The notes under the pieces are model-generated. The model worked only from the letters and a program-made list of their open reading frames with translations. It ran no database searches and was not told where the DNA came from. Shown piece by piece: positions 1-11,699 of a stretch of 64,000 bases of DNA (position 1 is its first letter; the number at the start of each line of letters is the position of its first letter). Location: the NCBI GenBank assembly GCA_021234155.1, contig JAJEKV010000024.1, positions 12,312,913-12,376,912 of the forward strand, written 5' to 3'. This DNA comes from Isoetes taiwanensis. Lineage: Eukaryota > Streptophyta > Lycopodiopsida > Isoetales > Isoetaceae. Both the position numbers and the translations under genes were made by a program.

Positions 1-188
1 TAGCAAGAACATGGTCTACATAGTTGGTTTAACAAAGTTTATAAGCTATTTTCAATTGAGTGGAAGCCAGTGGTATATTCTAGATTTTAGATATTCTAGA
101 TTTTAGATTTGCTGTATAGTTTAAGTTATCAAGTGCACATTTTTAAAACCATTAATTGCCTATGGCAACAGTAAATATGGGCCTCACT

Positions 189-870
189 TCATTTTTGTTT
201 GGTTAGAAGATCAAAAAGTGACTGCCATAGAGGCCCAATGTCACCTGAGGGCAAAAAGGGCTGGCGAGGTGCATTAGGTCTTCTATTTGACTCAGGTTCC
301 CTATTGTAGACATAGGCATGTATAATTGCGTTCCGTGAAACTAAGTTTTGATCATGTGTTCGATGTAATCTGCATCCTTTATGCAGCAACAGACCCCATA
401 CATGCTTATTAACGCATTCCATTCAAAACCATTGCTAAGAATGTCAGCATGGGCTAACTTGCAGTCTGTGAGGGCTGCCAGACCTGAACAGGCATCAAGA
501 AGGCTGAGGAAAGTAATTCTATCAGGCACCATACCTCCCTTGTGAAACAATGTTATGGCCTCCTTTGTACGCCCATTCTTAGCAAATGCATGTTGATATC
601 ATGGTAGTCCAGATGAACACATCAAATACTGGCATATGAATGGCTCTCACATTTGCTATAACAATGGAGTAACTCAGTCCCAAGAAAAATATTTGTATTT
701 AATGCGTTCTTACATATGCAGGCATGAATAAACTTACCTCTTATTAGGGCCTTGGAACTAGAACAGGTATGCACGGAAGTTCTCCAGGCAATGCTTCCAT
801 GGGTAACAGCAGTTCTTTTAGAGGAAGAACAAACCACAAAAATGGGAACATGGCGCCAGGCTACACACAA
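189..870 (-). pseudogene. PPR protein pseudogene, N-terminal-type repeats
   Basis: Broken minus-strand reading frames encode pentatricopeptide repeats. At 622-870 the translation contains GKFIHACICKNALNTNIF followed by LHCYSKCE, the usual L/S-type PPR pattern. At 341-550 ITFLSLLDACSGLAAL and WNALISMYG follow. Frames change between about 550 and 622 and there are stops, so no full protein can be made. PPR proteins bind organelle RNA; this copy is a relic. The other PPR relic at 1731-2191 lies upstream in transcription order yet carries C-terminal motifs, so the two are not one contiguous gene. Confidence 0.75.
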
Positions 871-1730
871 TACTATGTTCCATAAATGGCAGAGTGCTTG
901 GTGGAAAGATACACCAGCTGCATCAATTAATCTATATCTCGACCACCATTGTTAGAAACCTACACTTCTAAAGTGATATTCCTTTTATACGATATGGCGC
1001 ACATTAGTTTTATTATCTTGCAGACACTATTGTACAAAGAGCACAGTAAGTAGTTTTTACATTCTATTCTTATGTTACTAGTAATGGTGCCCAGCGTTGC
1101 TGGGCACAATTTGAGAGGTTGTAAATCTTTCAGGATGCAATAAGAAAAATATGCAGTAAAGTTATGGTGCCTAGCATTGCTGGGCTAACGTCGGAACCTA
1201 CAAATGCGTAAGGCACAATATAGTATTAGCTTGTATAATATTGGGAGTTACAAAGATCTTCAATTGAATTAATACAATACAACACGATGGGGTCATAGTC
1301 GTTAATTTCTATTATTGTTCTTGTATTTGGATTTGGAATCAAAATGTCATATGTTGTTGAACTTGGGGGCCTTTGTAAATGTATGCTTTGCATTGGCTTA
1401 ACATAGGGATTTTGCATGAAGATACCAGTCGAAATTCTAAGGTGCATAAATATACATTCATTCTTGTGAATTCATTCATACATTCATTCATTCATTCATG
1501 TTGTATTTATGTAGTGATTTTCTCATTAGAATTCAATGCCTTTTTGCTTCTTTATTGACCCTATATGTTGCAATTTTGTAGTCATCTTAAGTGTTCACAT
1601 GTCCAAGTGTTGTAGTTGATATGTTGAAAGTTTGCATCATCACCGCATTGTTTTACATAAACTCAAATTTCATCCAAACTGATCATGTGGATCATGATGG
1701 TTTTCACAAATGTTAGTGTGAAGCATAATT
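871..1730. other. Non-coding stretch between PPR relics
   Basis: No convincing coding signal on either strand. It contains an ATTC/TTCA simple repeat at about 1454-1500. A short phrase, ATGGTGCC-AGC-TTGCTGGGC, occurs twice (about 1084-1106 and 1164-1186). Confidence 0.5.
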
Positions 1731-2191
1731 TCACCTTCTGAATGTACACAAACGACTACAAAGCACCACCCTCTGAAGGCACCTTAATCCTAAGTCTACC
1801 TCTATATATGTTTTGCATGCACTAAGCAAAGCTAACCACGTTTCTTTAGATGGCAATGATCCTGCATTTTCAAGTAATTCCACTGCCTCATGCAGATGTC
1901 CAGATCGTCCAAGAAAAATCATGCAATTGTAATGGTCAATTATCGGTGTGATGCCATAGCTCGCTCTCATCATGCTAAAATATTGCTGACCTTGACTCAT
2001 CAAGCTGGCATGGCTAGATGCTGTAAGAAGAGATTGAAATGTAAGTTAACATCATCTGGTTTGACATCTTGGCTTTGCATGTTCTCAAAATGCTGCACGG
2101 CCATGTGACCATCATGGTTCATTCCGTAACCTCTTATAATTGCAAAATAAATAATAACAGCTTGCATTGGACACACATATTGGCTCCTCAA
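1731..2191 (-). pseudogene. PPR protein pseudogene, C-terminal part
   Basis: The frame at 2000-2191 gives HMAVQHFENMQSQDVKPDDV. It runs, after a frameshift near 2000, into 1731-2003 with GQQYFSMMRASYGI, DHYNCMI..LGRSGHLHEA and ETWLALLSAC. That is the last S repeat plus E-type motif of a plant PLS-class PPR protein. The frameshift and lack of an upstream start make it a pseudogene. Confidence 0.75.
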
Positions 2192-2499
2192 GTATGTAAG
2201 AAGTCATTTGTACTAATAATCTGAGGGCTACATAAAAGGAATGCAGAAGCCTATTGTAGCTAGAAAAAGTTGGTTTCCTCTAAAGATACATTGTTCTCTA
2301 ATGAGGTGTAACGCAAAGCAAGCCACTGAGGCCTTTTGCATGTGTGAGGCATTGTTCTGCAACATCTAGCTGCATCCACTTTCACATAAGATTTGCAATA
2401 AATTTGCCACCTTTCAAGCTATGCAAGCGAAATAAATCCAAGTGCAACGATCTATCCTGTTAGAAGTGTTCCAATATGGTATCTGCAAAGCCTCGCTCC

Positions 2500-3183
2500 C
2501 TTCCAGTAATGCTCTTCAAACACTTTAGAATAGGCAATCTATCTGTGCAAGAACATAGAAAATCCAAGCGTTGAAGCTATGCAGCATAACAGATTATGCG
2601 CCATGTGTTTATTGTGTTGGGAAATCCAGGATCATGGAGGCATTTTTACCAGCTTCTATTTTTTCTTAGAGGTCTCGTCTACCAAATTCCAGGTCTCGTC
2701 TTTTTGCGCAGTTGCATACCACAGGACATCCCTGATGTTGCATGATCTCTGCTGTGAAATTACTCCGTGCGCCCAATTACTGAAATACAAAGATCACAGA
2801 GTGATAAATTCTAAAGTGCTATTGAGCAAACAATTTAGTAAGAAAGACCATACCTGGACCCATTCCTTTATGGAGATGGATTGTGCTACAACCTGTTAGG
2901 GATTCTCAATGTTAAAGAGAAGTAATAGCAAGGAGAGAAGAAAAAAGATTTCTCGGCTCATTGCTTGTAGAGATGCCATAGATTGGTTTGGATATCCAGC
3001 ACAAACCACTTCACATCATTCAAATATTCCCAAGCTGACAACACATTGGAAACCCAGGCAACGTTCAGACTTCAAAAAATGAACTTCCAGTAATGCTCTT
3101 CAAACACGTTAAAATTGCCTATCCATCTGTGCAAAAACATAGAAAATCCAAGCATTGAAACTATGCAGCATAACAGATTATGC
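2500..3183. repeat. Dispersed 100-bp direct repeat (2500-2599 and 3084-3183)
   Basis: Both copies start CTTCCAGTAATGCTCTTC and end CAGCATAACAGATTATGC, with roughly ten differences between. They lie 584 bp apart in the same orientation. No target duplications or element ends were seen, so this may be a segmental duplication or two ends of an eroded element. Confidence 0.8.
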
Positions 3184-4177
3184 ATTAGATAATTGATCGA
3201 TGAAAGCTTAAGAATGAGGAGTGTTTAAATGGAAAGGGAGATTATACATTCACAAATGCAGTGGTACACAGAAGCTTTTGGTGTAAAATAGAGACTTCTT
3301 TACTCCAAAGAAAAGGCTTCTTCTTCTTTGCCGTAGTTGCACTTTCTCAAGAGCAAATCATAAATGCCCGTGATGCGCAAAGTAAGAATTCATAGATTCA
3401 AAAGCTAAGAAGCTCAGTGTGTATCATGAGTTAAATTACCTAGCAAACATGTACACCTGCTGGAATATGCTCAACTGCCATAGCATATTCACAATGATCT
3501 CCAATCTGGAAGTGTAGCAAATTCAATCCCGGCATATGAAACAGCCAGAGATTATCCAAGCACATAGACTTCTTGATAAGGTTCATGAATCAGTTGAAAA
3601 AACTCTAGTAAAATGGCCCGAAAGATTTTAGTGGGAAGCTCCTTTTGAATCTGTAAGGAAAAGCCAGAAATTTCATTGCCAGAAAAATCAAACCCACAGA
3701 GCAGTTAATCGGAACCTTACCTTAAAAAAAAGGGGGGGACGTCATGCCTCGCCTCATCATATATGCCACCGGAACTGGTGCAGCACTCAGGCATTGCTGC
3801 ATAACGATTGAAAGGCAATACTGTCTGGCTATCCTCATAATCAAAAGTGGCCCTAGGAAGCAGCAGCCACGAACGGCCTCTTCCTAAATCGCTAGAGCCA
3901 GAAAGGGCAGGAAAAGAAAATCGAGAAAAGGCAGAAAAAAAAACCGTGGGCTATCCGAACCGTCCAACTTTTAGGGATCGGGGCCTTTTTTTTTAGTTAA
4001 ATCAAATCATTAAGCAGTAGCCCCTTTTTTGTCAACCGTCGGATGGGCCAAACAAATATAAGCCATTGGATCTAGGGCTCGATGCACTACGCACTTACGG
4101 TATAACATTATAATATAAGAAGATAGAGTCCTTCATGTACTATGTACTGATCAATACATTCATCTTCAGTCATAGTG

Positions 4178-4290
4178 GACTCCTATTTAGTAAAGAGATT
4201 TCATCGCAGACTCCTATTAAGTAAAGAGATTTCATCGCTTCTTAAGCAGAACACTGGATTAGATGTGGAACACTGGATTAGATGTGCAAA
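4178..4290. repeat. Short tandem duplications (31 bp x2, 19 bp x2)
   Basis: A 31-bp unit starting GACTCCTATT is present at 4178-4208 and 4209-4239 with one change. It is followed by two adjoining copies of a 19-bp unit AACACTGGATTAGATGTG(G/C). Both look like recent slippage or microduplication. Confidence 0.8.
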
Positions 4291-4490
4291 TTGAAACTAT
4301 CAGACTATTGCGTTTTCTTTCACATTGTAGGTCAGCATTCTTCTTTTGATTCTTCTTCTTTTGTCCAAATGCATTAAGGAGCACAAACAACAGCAATGTC
4401 GTCCTTTATTGAATAACGTATACTTGGCTGAGTCAACAATTTTCGTTGACGACCAAGGATGAATAAACAGGTAAAGCGATAACAATAAGT

Positions 4491-6402
4491 TCACAATGCA
4501 GCAGGTGAATCTGTCAAATCAATCACCTCTTGAATATGTACGGGTTTCGATGCAATCGCAATATAATTACATGGCCACCATTGGTTGATTTTGGAATAAG
4601 GTGTGCCATGAACAAAAATTCCCTCAGACGGAACTTTAGACAGTGGGCATTCATCAAGTAGCCATTTCTGTGAAGATGGGGAAGAAACTGAACATCCCTC
4701 TTCCAGAAATGATATTCTTGGTGGGAAGATCTGCAAAGATGGGGACCGTCTTGGGAGGCACTTTAAACTAGATACTGAATCTGGTGATAGCAACTGACAG
4801 AATTTCCCCTTTTCATGGCCTGAAAAAGGCTGATATAGACTACTAGTGCTGCTGGAAACCTCAATAATAGTCCTTTTTTGAAGTGGTAGTTCAGTAGAAA
4901 ACTGGCATCTCATACCTGTTCTCTCCATCCCTAAGTTGATAGCAAGAGATTCACAATGTCTTTGTTTCTCGTTCTCTGCATGGTTCTCATTTATTCCTGC
5001 AAGTAGGGGCTTTGTTTGTTTATTCATGGTAACCTTGTTCTCATTCTTTTTGGAGCTCTTTGACGCCTTTCTTTGTCTTTCATCCCTAGTTGACAATTTT
5101 CTCTTATGATGGATAAGCTTCTGTGTTTCTGGACCATCTAGGTTATGTTCATGGAATTCCAGATCATCATGCTGGAGGTTCTGCTTTGTCACATGCAAAT
5201 CTTTGTCTGATAATTCCGAACTAGATGCATCCTGATCCTGATCCTCAGCATCATCATCATCAAGATTAGCATCACTTGGGAGAGAATCCATGGGTGCAAT
5301 CACAACGTGCATTTGATGAGGCAATTCTTCTGTTCCGGCTTTGTGTTTTGCATACTTGGAAGAAAAGAACTGAACAGTCAAATTCATCCTGCAAAGAACA
5401 CAGTAACAGTAAATTTATACATCTATATAGCTGAATCACTACCAACTTCAGATCCAAAAAGAAAGAAAATCCTACCCCCGCCATGCTGGCAATATAAGCA
5501 TGCTAAAAGCCAGCTTAATTTGTCCCTGGACTCCACTCAAGCTCCTTTTTGATTTTGCAAGCAATTGTTTTGCGGTTTCCCTCACAGCCTTGGACTCTTT
5601 AGGATGTTGCCAAGCCCACTCAAACTGCGATGAACAGCAATGACTGGATTACTCAAAACGGGTCTTATTCTTAACTTCAGAATCCTAAATTCCTGTACTA
5701 GAAAGAGGGCACTACTCAAGTCATTAGAAGGACTCAGCAAAGTGAACTTGGTCTTCCCAAACATCTTTTGCTACTTACATGACAGGATGCATTCAAAATA
5801 ATAAATTGATTCTAACATGCAAGCTCACCAACATATGGTGTGTATCCTCAGGTGCAGGATATGCATAAACGTTGATGAAATTTAACTCATTTACTCAACC
5901 CCATTATCATATTCCCTGCATTAACCTTTTGCGGCTCGTTTCAACATACCTATTTCTTTTACAGCTTTGACAAACATCAAAGGCTTAACTTGACAATCAT
6001 TATCAAGGGCATTTCGACATAAATCTGAAAATCCCAGTTAAATGCACACCTGAAGGGCTTCAATTTTCGAAGGAAAGCCATATATACACATAACCATTTC
6101 CCAGGGCCTTTTCCTCTTGGTGCGCCATGCCCCACTACAGATTTCGCCGTTGTGCTGCCGTATCCTTCGACGGGGATTTACAGTAAACCTAAGAAAGGGA
6201 AATAAGAAATGAATTGCATTTGGATTAATTGCATAATGAGGGGACAAGTCTCAAACCCAATGTACGTGTAGCCCTTGCACTTAAGCGAGCTTAGAAGATA
6301 GCATCCGTAGAATCGTCCTTTGTCATCGCGATCGGCAGCATGTTTTGTAGCGTGGGGTTCTTCCATGGCTGATGCTGCACTGTTTTGGGTCATCGTAGCC
6401 AT
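4491..6402 (-). CDS. SLX1: SLX1-type GIY-YIG structure-specific endonuclease
   Basis: Catalytic subunit of the SLX1-SLX4 nuclease family, which cuts branched DNA (Holliday junctions, flaps) in the nucleus. The protein was rebuilt from four exons: 6257-6402, 6050-6188, 5476-5624 and 4491-5388. All have GT-AG splice sites and the frame is kept, giving 443 aa. Residues 31-50 carry the GIY-YIG core (FYGCYLL ... GYTYIGF). [12 protein letters not shown] (53-64) holds the catalytic arginine region, and [18 protein letters not shown] follows at about 86-103. The usual [10 protein letters not shown] and [12 protein letters not shown] segments come next. The last ~280 residues are acidic then basic and low in complexity, with a likely nuclear signal ([20 protein letters not shown]). 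They end in VIDLTD (433-438), a textbook SUMO-interacting motif. I see no C-terminal Cys/His zinc finger of the yeast/animal type. The start is the first ATG before the domain. The Arabidopsis relative is, from memory, the protein called HIGLE. Confidence 0.9.
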
Positions 6403-6432
6403 AGCCAGAACCAGAGCTCGGCTTTGATGACC

Positions 6433-6502
6433 GTTGCATTACCCTCACTCTCACCCTCACCCTCGCCTCCACCCTCACCCAGCCTCAGCCTCAGCCTCAT
6501 TC
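6433..6502 (-). promoter_or_regulatory. GAGGGT/GAGGCT-rich 5' flank of the SLX1-like gene
   Basis: A CT-rich simple repeat on plus reads on the gene strand as repeated GAGGCT then GAGGGT units, about 30 bp upstream of the ATG. It probably lies in the 5' UTR or core promoter. Four or more GGG runs separated by short spacers on the sense strand could form a G-quadruplex. That is an inference from sequence only. Confidence 0.5.
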
Positions 6503-6590
6503 ATCTTCATTTTTTTACATATGGAGAATTCGAATAATTCCTATTCCTCCACGTGTCTTCCTTATTAGCTATGTGAGCAGAAAATAGGCC

Positions 6591-7004
6591 ATAACGATGG
6601 GTTCAGGATAGACTTACCCTGGTTTGGGTTGATCCTACCCTCCGGGATCCCCAAATGGGATCCCCTCCGCCGGGATCCCACAGTTAACTGGCAGTTAACG
6701 CCTTACTGCGCAGTTTTTGCTGTTTTTTTTGCCGGATTGGAGCGAGGCCAGTGCAGCGGCGCTCGCCCTGCTTCCTCCTCCGCATCTACCTGATCCCCTT
6801 GCCCTCCCAATTCCGACCAGCTACGAACTGATCCCATGCGATTGGGTGCCGGATCGAGGGAGAAAATCCCACAACAAATTTGCCCCAAAAATCCCTATAA
6901 GGGCCAAGATTTTTGTGCAGTAACTGCGCACCCCTCCAGGATCCCCGAAACCAGGGTAAGGATATCTCGCGCCCGATGGGTTCAGGATAGACTTAATAAC
7001 GATG
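6591..7004. mobile_element. MITE-like insertion with flanking ATAACGATG repeats
   Basis: ATAACGATG occurs at 6591-6599 and 6996-7004, as a 9-bp target duplication (Mutator-like length) would. Inside are inverted repeats CTTACCCTGGTTTGGG (near 6615) and its complement near 6946-6961. A direct repeat GGGTTCAGGATAGACTTA lies just inside both ends, so the true termini are uncertain. The centre is GC-rich with repeated GGGATCCC. No transposase is present. It lies about 190 bp upstream of the SLX1-like start. Confidence 0.6.
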
Positions 7005-7685
7005 CTTTAAAGGGAAATATTACGTTCGCTTCACCAATGTGGGCCAACTGCAATTTTGTACTAAGATTTCTCTGTGGAATCTTTGGGGGCATCTTGAGGA
7101 ACGTGTTTCTTTCAATAGTTTCTTGAATTAATTGGCTTTCCTTTTTGGGTTGCCCTTAAGGAGGGAAACCCTCGTCCATGTGGGTTTGTGGCATATTCCA
7201 GGTATATGTTAGTATATGCCGATATATAGATGCCAACAACCGCTCCAAACCCATTATTGGCTGTAAACTATTGGTAGCTTCTGTTGCTAGGCAGCCATTC
7301 TGGGAACCGACTCACCAGTGCTTCTTGCTCGAAGGAGGAAGGCAGGATGATCGATGTTGTGATGGTGATGAACACCCACGAGAAGTCTCGCCTTACTAAA
7401 TTCTACAGTCCATTTGTGTATCTTATGTGAATGCTTGTTTGTGTGTCCATAGCTTACTGGAGTGCAAGATTAGCGCAAAATAATGAATTGGTTTGAATTA
7501 GAATTAGGTAGCACATGGATTATTGCGAGATGAGCGGTTGATTAGACGATGGGTTGAGCAGGCTGTGGACGTGGTCGTGGAGGGCATTGGCATGTGGATA
7601 GTTCGTAGATTTTAAAGCTAAGATAGAAATGTTGAGTCTAAATGCAGGCTTTCTATATCCGCCGTAGTAGCATCAAAGGGGAACA
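7005..7685. other. Non-coding spacer
   Basis: No recognisable gene, repeat family or RNA. Short ORFs here lack any domain-like pattern. Confidence 0.4.
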
Positions 7686-7689
7686 CGAG

Positions 7690-8480
7690 CATTTCAGAGC
7701 TGTGTCAATCATTCAAAGCAAGAGTGCAAATGGAGACCGACATTGCAACATATGCATCCCTTCTAAGGGAGCGTTTCAAATAAAAAGGTTTCGTATTGGG
7801 TAAGTGCATTCATGCTGGTGTTATTAGAGATAGACTTGGGCAAGAGAGAATAATGGGTTTTTAATTCTTGAGGTGTATTGTAGATGTGGTTCTGTGATGG
7901 AAGCACAGAAGGTGTTTGACAGCCTGCACCATAAAGATGCGTACTCTTGCACTATCATGATTGTGTCTTACATGCAGCTGGATAACAAAAGCATTGCACT
8001 TGATTTCAATGAGATGCAAATGGGAGGTCTGAAACCCAATAGTGCATCTTGGAATGCCATGATTGCTGCTTATACACATTGTGGGCATTTGGCTGAGACA
8101 TTTCAGTTGTATAGAATAATGGAAGAGAAGGCATTATACCAAATAAGATCACCTTTGTCACTTACCTAAATGCATCTTCAACTAAAGTGGATCTTCCACA
8201 AGGTAAGTTTATTCATGCCAACATGGTCTTGCATCACTTTGCAACTGACATTCGGAACTGCACTTTTGTCATTATATATAGCAAGGTTGGTATTTTACAA
8301 GATGCAAGGGGGATCTTTAATTAGATAATTATTTGGAATGTGGTTGCTTAGATTGCTGCAATTGCAGTGTTTGTCCAATAAGATTATTCAAAGATAGTTT
8401 TTTAACTATTTGGACAGATGCTGCAAGAAGGATTGAATCATGATAAGGTCACTTTCAGCACTGCCCTTGATGCATATTAG
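7690..8480 (+). pseudogene. PPR protein pseudogene
   Basis: Plus-strand PPR repeats with several stops and frame changes. TYASLLRE is followed by GKCIHAGVIRD, then YCRCGSVMEAQKVFD (7873 on), KPNSASWNAMIAAYTHCG, then after a frameshift NKITFVTYLNASS, GKFIHANMVLH, YSKVGILQDA and HDKVTFSTALDA. The motif order is that of one N-to-C PPR tract, so this is a degenerate gene copy in place. It is on the opposite strand from the two PPR relics at the window start. Confidence 0.8.
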
Positions 8481-11190
8481 TCTGAAAGGCCCGTATTTTT
8501 GAATTTTATTCCATCTTCACAAAGAGGGCAAGCTGATAAATGTGTACATAGTTGTCAGTGGACATGAGCTAAATGCTATAAATGGGTAGTAATGGGTGTT
8601 TAGGTCAGGCAAATGGAAGGGTTTTATAGAGCACCATGATTATAGTATATGCAGAGCTTGAACACTGATACAAACGGTCTTCTCTATCTGCAAATCTATC
8701 TGCAAAACTAACAAACACGGTTAATCCAATCAACCTGGAATCTCCAGAATAAGATCTCTTGGCACACTTATCCACCCAACTGGGCTCTGATTTGCAAACA
8801 CGGCAAGTCTCCGCTCAAATTCCTCCCAATTCTGAGAGTCTGCTAACCAGCTGGATAGCCTCTCTGGGATTCTCTGGAATTCCCTAGAGCTAAAGGAAGC
8901 ACTTAAATCAACCACAAATTATCAAAAGATCTACTGTAGACAGACTTCCATCTCCTTCCAGACACTTCTATCTCCTTCCAGACACTTCCGGCTACTACAA
9001 TTTCTGTAGATCTATGACTTTTTATGCTACTCTAAAAGGTGTTTGTAAGCTATAACTGGGTTTATCTTTTCCTCTTAATCTAATTCCGACAGCCTTTTTC
9101 AGCAATTCGGCCTGCTTCCGGGCACTTCGGACCTTTATCAGCTAAAGGCTAGCTGATCCGGCAATTCCGTCTGCCGCAGGTCACGATGCCCTTTTGTTTC
9201 TTATTTGTTTTAACACTTTTAACATTTGTTGCAAATTCATTGTTTTATTTTAAACGATTATTGTAACTTTCAATAGTTCCTTTATAATCTTTTTCGTTTC
9301 AATGGTTCCCTATTGTAATTTATGATTTAAAAACGCCTAAGGTTTAACATACAATCAAAGTTAATAAGAAACCCTTGCCTCTGTGTTTGTTTCCGCAAAT
9401 CCTTTCTGAGCCACGCCCCCAAGCTAGTGCCGTATCAATTCCCTCCCTTCCCAAGGCTGATCGTCCTCGATCATCTGCCTTAGGGAGTAACAACTTTTCC
9501 CAAAGCTAGTCACCTGACTATCTGCTTTGAAAGGATTTCTTCAAAACCACCTTTCTTTCTAACCTAGTCACCTGACTATCTGCTTTGAAAGGATTTCTTC
9601 TAGGCTGGTAAACTTACCATCTGCCTTATGATTCTAAGGGTCTGGCTTCTGTGCTGCAGTCACAGTTGCCCCCTTCTAAACTCTAGAGCAACATTCATTT
9701 GAAAAAGAACTTTCATTATCTCAAACCAAACGAATACAATGCTCAAATCATTCACATGTCTACACAGACATTTTACTTTACTTATCTTTCAGATGACCAA
9801 TCTGAATTCATCCTCTATCTCTTAGGCTTCTGCCAGAGTAAATTTTAATGGCCCTAAATGTTTTTCTATTCAAATTAAGGTTGGCTAAACCTATGAAAAC
9901 AAAAGTTCTTAGATTTTTTTCTTGGCGAAATTTGATAAAATAAAGCCCTTTAATTATCTTCCCACTTGGCTAAAATGTAAAGTTTATATGACATAAAATT
10001 CTGATGTTGGCGAATTTTTCTTGGTCCCCAGCTAAAGTGCAACTATTTAACTTCAAACTTTGAGCACTGATTAGTACATGAATGACATTGATTCAATATG
10101 CTTCTTTTACAAAACGATAACAAAGTTGTTCAAAGTACAATTCATAAGGAACAAACAATATCGTTTGAAGGAACATGCATGTTTACGTTGGGGTCAAATG
10201 CATTCAAATGGTAGCTTAAAATGCACATCATGTAACATTCTTCATAGCATTTAACCTAAACAACTTATAGATACAAATTCAAAATATGATTGAGGTAGCT
10301 AATGGCAATTCCTAAATGAAAGAGGTCCCTGAATAGAATTTGGCATGGCTATTTGAATTGATCAGGGTTCTTCTAATCAACTTTAGAGAAGGCGATTCAG
10401 TACACCATGCAGTAAACAATCCCGGCTAAACTCTAAGCGTTCAGAATTTACCCCCTTTTGGAGTGGCTAAATTATGTTTTTTCTAAAAAAATTGCCTTTA
10501 TAAACTTTAGCCATGAAATTTGACTAAAGGTCTAAAAAATCGCCATTTGGCAAATTTTAGCCACTCTTTATTACCCTGGCTTCTGCCTTCTCCTTGTCAA
10601 CTTGGGATGGATCTTTCCGCTCATTTGCAAAGCATGCTTTTCTTGCTCAATATCTTCTAAACTCCAACTGCTCAGGACAATCCTTTGCGTCCCGTGTTCT
10701 TTTTTTTACTTTCCCTTTTGTTCATTTGAACCTCATGAATACGCAACCAACAAAAAATATCAAGTTAAAATGTCTCCAAACAAAGGAACTGCAAGTTTTC
10801 TGTAAGCCACAAACAAAGCATCATACTGACCTTGCTATCACATCTTAAAGAAAACTCAGGTAGAATTAACATGCAGGTATTTTCTGTTAACCTTAACCCG
10901 AAAATAACCTTAACCCTATGGAGCTTCAAGCATAACTACCATTTCACTGGCATCATGAAGTGCAAGCATATTCCACAGCTTTAATTTATCTCTCATAAAA
11001 CTACTTCTCTTTCTCCTTTATGCTAGCAGCATTCATTATTTTCTTTTTACAATAATTTGCTCTCTGCAATTCACATATGCTTTCACAACTCATTTCCATA
11101 ATTTAGTAGAATAATATACTGCTGTAGGTATCCCAATTTTAAACTATTAGATTGCTACGACATTTGGAGCAAAACTCAGTGTTTTTGGCC
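8481..11190. other. AT-rich intergenic sequence, no gene recognised
   Basis: Reading frames are short and interrupted. It contains a 37-bp direct repeat (9506-9542 and 9564-9600, starting CTAGTCACCTGACTATC) and a doubled CATCTCCTTCCAGACACTTC motif near 8946-8990. GGCTAAA/TTTAGCC phrases recur around 10460-10570 in both orientations. Nothing else can be assigned. Confidence 0.45.
9506..9600. repeat. 37-bp direct repeat pair
   Basis: Identical 37-bp copies at 9506-9542 and 9564-9600, separated by 21 bp. A shorter echo of the motif (GGTAAACTTACCATCTGCCTT) follows. Confidence 0.85.
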
Positions 11191-11672
11191 CCACCCCTCG
11201 CAAAGTGCGCCCAGGCCACTTAGGATTATATTCCTAACTGCCTCTCGCGCACTGTGTGAGTGGTCGAGCACTGATCTATGCCAAAACTTGTCCAAATGCA
11301 GAAAGTAAGCACACCATTCGACTCAGCTCACCATAATTAGTAGGATTTGAACCCTAGTTTGTAGAAATTGCCCAACCCTAACTCACATGGAGCCCCACCC
11401 CTCGCAGAGTGCGCCCAGACCAATTCGGTTTGCAAACCGATTCGACCCTGGCGCACTGTGTGAGTGGTCGACCCCAAATCTGGGCCAAAACTTATCCAAA
11501 TGAAGCAAGTAAGGGCTTAATCCGACCTATCTCGACGAGATATGCAGGATTTCATCCTTAGTTTGCATGTTTGGCATCATCCTCGACCCAAACATGGCCC
11601 CACCCCTCACAGAGTGCGCCCAGGCCACTTAGGATCATATTCCTAACTGCCTCTCGCGCACTGTGTGAGTGG
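11191..11672. repeat. Three tandem ~205-bp units, each with a 73-bp nested hairpin
   Basis: Hairpin cores lie at 11191-11263, 11395-11467 and 11600-11672. All are 73 bp, and their starts are 204 and 205 bp apart. Each begins CCACCCCTC and contains AGTGCGCCCAG, then GCGCACTGTGTGAGTGG at its end, so the outer arms pair. The inner palindrome differs: TTAGGATTATATTCCTAA in copy 1, TCGGTTTGCAAACCGA (perfect) in copy 2, TTAGGATCATATTCCTAA in copy 3. The sequence between cores is clearly related but far more diverged. They sit ahead of a TATA-like box at 11849, so they may be the U3 part of an LTR. A related pair lies at 42731-43007. Confidence 0.85.
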
Positions 11673-11699
11673 TCACACCAAAATTGCTCCAATTTGTCC

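Larger units (their letters stand above)
2192..4490. other. Intergenic region with duplicated segments
   Basis: No gene recognised. It contains a 100-bp direct repeat (separate entry) and short tandem duplications at 4178-4290. It includes the 3' flank of the minus-strand SLX1-like gene that ends at 4491. Short ORFs here have no recognisable domains. Confidence 0.5.
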
